Below are positions 21,243 to 24,563 of a stretch of DNA of 24,563 nt, in pieces. The notes beneath the pieces were generated by a model. That model was not told where the DNA came from, did not search any database, and was given only the letters and a program-made list of their open reading frames with translations. A program made the position numbers and the translations under genes. The stretch covers positions 1 to 24,563 of the forward strand of contig DATKXF010000105.1 of the NCBI GenBank assembly GCA_035529155.1, given 5' to 3'. How positions within the stretch are numbered: the first letter of the stretch is position 1; every line of letters starts with the position of its first letter. Source of the stretch: JAAEEP01 sp035529155. Its GTDB lineage: Archaea > Thermoplasmatota > Thermoplasmata > Methanomassiliicoccales > JAAEEP01.

Positions 21243-24200
21243 ATATTCTCTAAGCTGGCGGACATCATCGTACGGCGACACAAGGCCATCATCATCCTCT
21301 GGATGATCGTCATTGTCATCGCGCTTCCTTTCGTCCCGATGGCTGGGGATGTCTTGGTATACGAGGAGACCGAGATGGCACCCAATCAGCTGGAATCAGA
21401 GAAGGCGATGGTGTTCATCGAAGACGAGTTTGGAGACGTGATGAGCGGTGCATCGACCATCGTCGTCCTCACCTCGGAGAACGTGCTTGACAACCAGAGC
21501 AAGGATGCCATATATCGAATAGAGAAGGAGCTCTTCAACGCCAGCCACGACGGAAGGATCGAGGGGAAGGTCGTCTCCGAGTCCGTATATTCGCTCCTTA
21601 CCGACTACAGCGCTGGCGTGATGACGGGCATGTCCAGGGGGATTGCAGAGGGAAAGGTCCTGGTCAACCTGACCGCCGAGCTGCTGTTCGGCCTTCCGCT
21701 TGCCTTTCAGCAGCTTTACTGGCAGGCGAACGGGTCCGCCTTCATCATCTGGGGGATGCCGGACATCCACGTCCAGGTGTGGCAGTCAGTGAGGATTGCA
21801 TATCCCAATTGGACCACCCTCCAGGTGGATGCGGTCGCCTATTCTCAAGCCGTGGAGGTGCTGCGCTATCATCCCATACTGCAGGGGATGAACTCTACAA
21901 TGCAGGCAATGGCCTGGAGCTGGTTCTCACTCTACAATTCATCCTGGAACCTGACAGCTTCGAATTCGACACTGGCCAACAATCCAATTCTGAGAGCTCA
22001 GCTGGCCGCCCAGGATGCGCTGCCAGCATTCCTTGAGACCATTCCCTCGGAGTTTCAGGAGTTCTTCACACTCATCTTCCACAGCTTCGATCTATGGACA
22101 TGGGACCAATACCACATCCTCAACCAGTTCTGCCGATCACGAATCGGGGAAATCAACGATCCGAGTGCGGTGGAGTATTTCGGAATATTCTACGTTCAGT
22201 GGAACGGAACCGACCTGGCTCCTGATCAGGAAGGGTACGAGACGATGGTGACCATCGCCGTCTTGGAATACGCGGAGATGCTGGGTGGGGACCAAGGGGA
22301 GATGATACTTGCAATCTTCACTGGGCTTGGTTTCTCCCACTGGAACGACACCCTGACCCAGACAGAACTTGTCGTCAATGCGGTAAGCCTGGAATCTGAG
22401 TCGCAGGAGTGGGTGGTGTGGGAGGTCGAAAGGCTTGGTGACTCCCCGAGCTTCGCCCAGATCTACGGGCTGGCCGAACGTGTGGTCAGGAACTCTACCG
22501 TTGGACTATTCCCCATACCCGTGCCCGCGGCGCTCATTGCCAACATGGTCAACGTTCCTTCGAACGACACCACTATGATAATCCTCACGTACGAATCTTC
22601 CTCAGTAGCGGGGGACTCGGTCGGGGTCGTGAGAGATATTGTTCTTTCCATCTCATCAGATTACCAAGGTCTGGTTCCCTATGTCACCGGGGGTGATGCC
22701 ATTTCCCTCGATATCAACGAAGCCTTTGACCGGGACCTTGAGAAGATAGACCCTGTCGCAATAGTCCTCATCCTGGTACTGATAGGACTATTCTTCAGGT
22801 CAATAGTGGCGAGCTCGATCCCCCCTCTGAGCATAGGCATCGCTATCGGGGTGGCAATGGCAGGTATCTACTTCATCGGCAGCTACCTGACATCAATCCA
22901 CTATTCAGTTCTGGCAGTCATGATCACCGCCATGCTTGGCGCTGGTTGTGATTACTGCATCTTCATCCTTTCCCGCTACCGGGAGGAGAGGATGAACGGT
23001 CTGAGCAAGGAGGAAAGCGTGCGAAACGCGGTGGTGTGGGCAGGGGAGGCTGTAACCACATCGGGCATGACTGTCATGATCGGTTTCGGAGTTCTCGCCC
23101 TTGGTCGTTTCGCGCTGCTTCAATCCATGGGAATCTCGCTCGCGCTGGGCATACTCATCGCCCTCCTTGTGGCGCTGACGCTCCTCCCTTCCATCATATG
23201 TCTCCTGGGAAACAGACTCTTCTGGCCCTCCAAGATCGAAATCGAAGAGAGGGAGGAATCGATCAGCGAGGATATCAGGAAGACCGTGGGGTATTTCGGA
23301 AAGAGCGCGAGATTCGCTGTCAAGCACGCCAAGGTCATCGTGTTGGCAGCGCTGTTGATATCGATACCCACCACTTATCTCGTTCTTACATTGGAGACAA
23401 GCTACGATTTCATTGCCGGAATGCCTGACACCGAGAGCAAGCGAGGCCTGGAAGTCCTGGGAGAGGGTTTCGGTCAGGGCAGGATCGAGCCGACCTACAT
23501 GACCGTCAACTTCACGACACATGTCCTGGATGGTGACGAGTTTGACATGGAGAGTCTGGACATAGTGGAGAATATCTCCCATGATCTTGCTTCGCTCCCC
23601 CACGTGAGGGAGGTTACATCTCCGACCCGACCTTTGGGTGATCCCATCAACTACAGGAATTTTTCAGAATATTCGCCCCTGGTCGCGGCCGAGTACCTCA
23701 GTCTTATGAAATACATGGTGGGGGAGAACCGGACGGCGGTGCTAATCCAGGTGGTCCTGGAGACTGAGCCCTTCACCAAGGAATCCATTGACCTTGTGAC
23801 CGAGATAAGATCCGTGGGATCGAACGCGACGATGACCTATCCCACTGTCCAGCGGGTAATGACGACCGGCAGCACCGCCATCATGTTCGACATTTCTGAG
23901 ATGGTTCAGGAAGATTTCAGCCAGATGCAGATCGTGGTCATCGTCGGAATATACCTGGTCCTCCTGGTGGTCCTGGGATCAGTCTTGATCCCATTGAGGT
24001 TGATCGTCACTATCCTGCTCAGCATCTCCTGGACAATCGCCATCACCATGCTGGTCTTCATCCATGTCGTTGGCACCCCCATCCTGTGGATGATGCCCAT
24101 GGTGCTCTTCGTGATATGCATGGGCCTGGGAATGGACTATGACATCCTTCTTACCACGCGCATCAGGGAGGAGGTCTCCAAGGGCAAGAACGACAAGGAA

Positions 24201-24470
24201 GCCATAGTGGAAGCGGTGGAGAGAACAGGGAAGGTCATCACCATCTGTGGGATCATTATGGCCGGCGCGTTCGCCACCATGATGCTTTCCTCGACCGCCC
24301 TGCTGCAGCAATTCGGCTTCGCTCTTGCCTTCGCTATCCTCTTGGACGCCACCATCGTGCGCATCTATCTCGTCCCAGCAATAATGGTCCTCCTTGAAGG
24401 ATACAATTGGTGGGCTCCAGGGAGGTTGCAGAGGGTGAGAAGGGAGGAGAAGATCAGGCGCACGGAGTAA
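21243..24470 (+). CDS. MMPL/RND-family membrane transporter, apparent AUA start
   Basis: A large RND-superfamily membrane protein with two repeats, each with a long extracytoplasmic loop and a six-TM block; the substrate (lipid or other hydrophobic compound) cannot be inferred. The first TM is AIIILWMIVIVIALPFV, preceded by FSKLADIIVRRHK. TM4-type motifs with the conserved Asp are GAGCDYCIFILSRYREE in block 1 and GLGMDYDILLTTRIREE in block 2. Extracytoplasmic loops contain many N-x-S/T sites. The first ATG (21303) falls inside TM1 and would drop the basic FSKLADIIVRRHK segment typical of family N-termini. Between a stop at 21189 and 21303 the frame has no ATG/GTG/TTG. ATA 21243 is 4 nt after GGTGA. 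This gives 1075 residues; from 21303 it would be 1055. Confidence 0.87.
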   Translation: MFSKLADIIVRRHKAIIILWMIVIVIALPFVPMAGDVLVYEETEMAPNQLESEKAMVFIEDEFGDVMSGASTIVVLTSENVLDNQSKDAIYRIEKELFNASHDGRIEGKVVSESVYSLLTDYSAGVMTGMSRGIAEGKVLVNLTAELLFGLPLAFQQLYWQANGSAFIIWGMPDIHVQVWQSVRIAYPNWTTLQVDAVAYSQAVEVLRYHPILQGMNSTMQAMAWSWFSLYNSSWNLTASNSTLANNPILRAQLAAQDALPAFLETIPSEFQEFFTLIFHSFDLWTWDQYHILNQFCRSRIGEINDPSAVEYFGIFYVQWNGTDLAPDQEGYETMVTIAVLEYAEMLGGDQGEMILAIFTGLGFSHWNDTLTQTELVVNAVSLESESQEWVVWEVERLGDSPSFAQIYGLAERVVRNSTVGLFPIPVPAALIANMVNVPSNDTTMIILTYESSSVAGDSVGVVRDIVLSISSDYQGLVPYVTGGDAISLDINEAFDRDLEKIDPVAIVLILVLIGLFFRSIVASSIPPLSIGIAIGVAMAGIYFIGSYLTSIHYSVLAVMITAMLGAGCDYCIFILSRYREERMNGLSKEESVRNAVVWAGEAVTTSGMTVMIGFGVLALGRFALLQSMGISLALGILIALLVALTLLPSIICLLGNRLFWPSKIEIEEREESISEDIRKTVGYFGKSARFAVKHAKVIVLAALLISIPTTYLVLTLETSYDFIAGMPDTESKRGLEVLGEGFGQGRIEPTYMTVNFTTHVLDGDEFDMESLDIVENISHDLASLPHVREVTSPTRPLGDPINYRNFSEYSPLVAAEYLSLMKYMVGENRTAVLIQVVLETEPFTKESIDLVTEIRSVGSNATMTYPTVQRVMTTGSTAIMFDISEMVQEDFSQMQIVVIVGIYLVLLVVLGSVLIPLRLIVTILLSISWTIAITMLVFIHVVGTPILWMMPMVLFVICMGLGMDYDILLTTRIREEVSKGKNDKEAIVEAVERTGKVITICGIIMAGAFATMMLSSTALLQQFGFALAFAILLDATIVRIYLVPAIMVLLEGYNWWAPGRLQRVRREEKIRRTE

Positions 24471-24501
24471 AAAGGGCCAGAAGAAGAACAAGTGATCAGT
24501 T

Positions 24502-24563
24502 TCAGTCCAAGCCGCCCCATCGCTTGTATAGGTCGTGGTCCTGGCCGATCTGATCCAATATCT
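24502..24563 (-). CDS. C-terminal fragment of a minus-strand gene
   Basis: An open frame entering from the right edge and ending in TGA at 24502. The visible residues are ILDQIGQDHDLYKRWGGLD. It is convergent with the MMPL gene, leaving a 31-nt gap. The amino acid composition looks like real protein but the family cannot be told from 20 residues. Confidence 0.45.
   Translation of the reverse strand, partial: ILDQIGQDHDLYKRWGGLD

Noticed and set aside
22905..23603. 232-codon minus-strand open frame within the MMPL gene
   Set aside because: It is an antisense shadow of a long, clearly homologous coding frame; its translation is His/Gln/Arg-rich low-quality protein with no motif.
1..24563. CRISPR array, insertion sequence, integrase or attachment site
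   Set aside because: No spaced identical repeats, transposase, integrase or tRNA-end duplication was seen; the region looks like core chromosome.
1..24563. Pyrrolysine or selenocysteine read-through genes
   Set aside because: No recognised gene is interrupted by an in-frame TAG or TGA followed by conserved sequence.

Overview
The window looks like chromosomal DNA of a euryarchaeon. The evidence is archaeal TATA-type promoters, several of them apparently producing leaderless transcripts, an archaeal-type cofactor-independent phosphoglycerate mutase, an archaeal/eukaryal-type leucyl-tRNA synthetase, a COG1325 exosome-associated protein, ferredoxin-linked 2-oxoacid oxidoreductases, class III (pilin-like) signal sequences and a class II tRNA-Leu gene that encodes its own CCA. 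Thermoplasmatota (for example a relative of Methanomassiliicoccales) is my best guess. No marker gene here settles the lineage, so this is inference.

Layout. 1-2076 (minus): the 5' part of a FlaI/PilB-type secretion ATPase, translationally coupled to a cysteine-rich protein. 2186-5128 (plus): a U32-family protein followed by two small single-TM proteins with pilin-like N-termini. These probably belong to the same type IV pilus-like locus as the divergent ATPase. 5131-8740 (minus): a zinc-ribbon membrane protein, apgM, a small unknown protein and a B12-binding radical SAM enzyme. 8928-10285 (plus): a duplicated Cys4-type protein, a two-TM protein and a winged-helix regulator. 10455-11031 (minus): tRNA-Leu(UAG) and a COG1325 RNA-binding protein. 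11290-16632 (plus): a compact porGDAB-iorAB operon encoding pyruvate and indolepyruvate ferredoxin oxidoreductases, ended by a strong hairpin shared with the convergent ftsZ. 16751-18067 (minus): a tandem ribbon-helix-helix regulator followed by a strikingly short FtsZ that lacks the C-terminal domain. 18290-24470 (plus): leuS and a large MMPL/RND membrane protein. The right edge holds the last codons of a minus-strand gene.

Most notable observation: four genes have no acceptable ATG/GTG/TTG where family conservation or ribosome-binding-site position puts their start. Each instead has a near-cognate codon at that place: AUC for the radical SAM gene, AUC for the Cys4 gene, CUG for iorA and AUA for the MMPL gene. 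In each case a Shine-Dalgarno sequence lies in the same register (equivalent to GGAGG plus 7 nt) that the ordinary ATG/GTG/TTG genes of this window use. If real, this is unusually relaxed start-codon usage that standard gene callers would truncate.

The second notable item is the RHH-FtsZ module. A GTPase domain retaining the tubulin signature has lost the T7 loop and the whole C-terminal domain. It is preceded by a double-RHH regulator whose own promoter is studded with TGTCA half-sites, and by an 18-nt palindrome just upstream of ftsZ.
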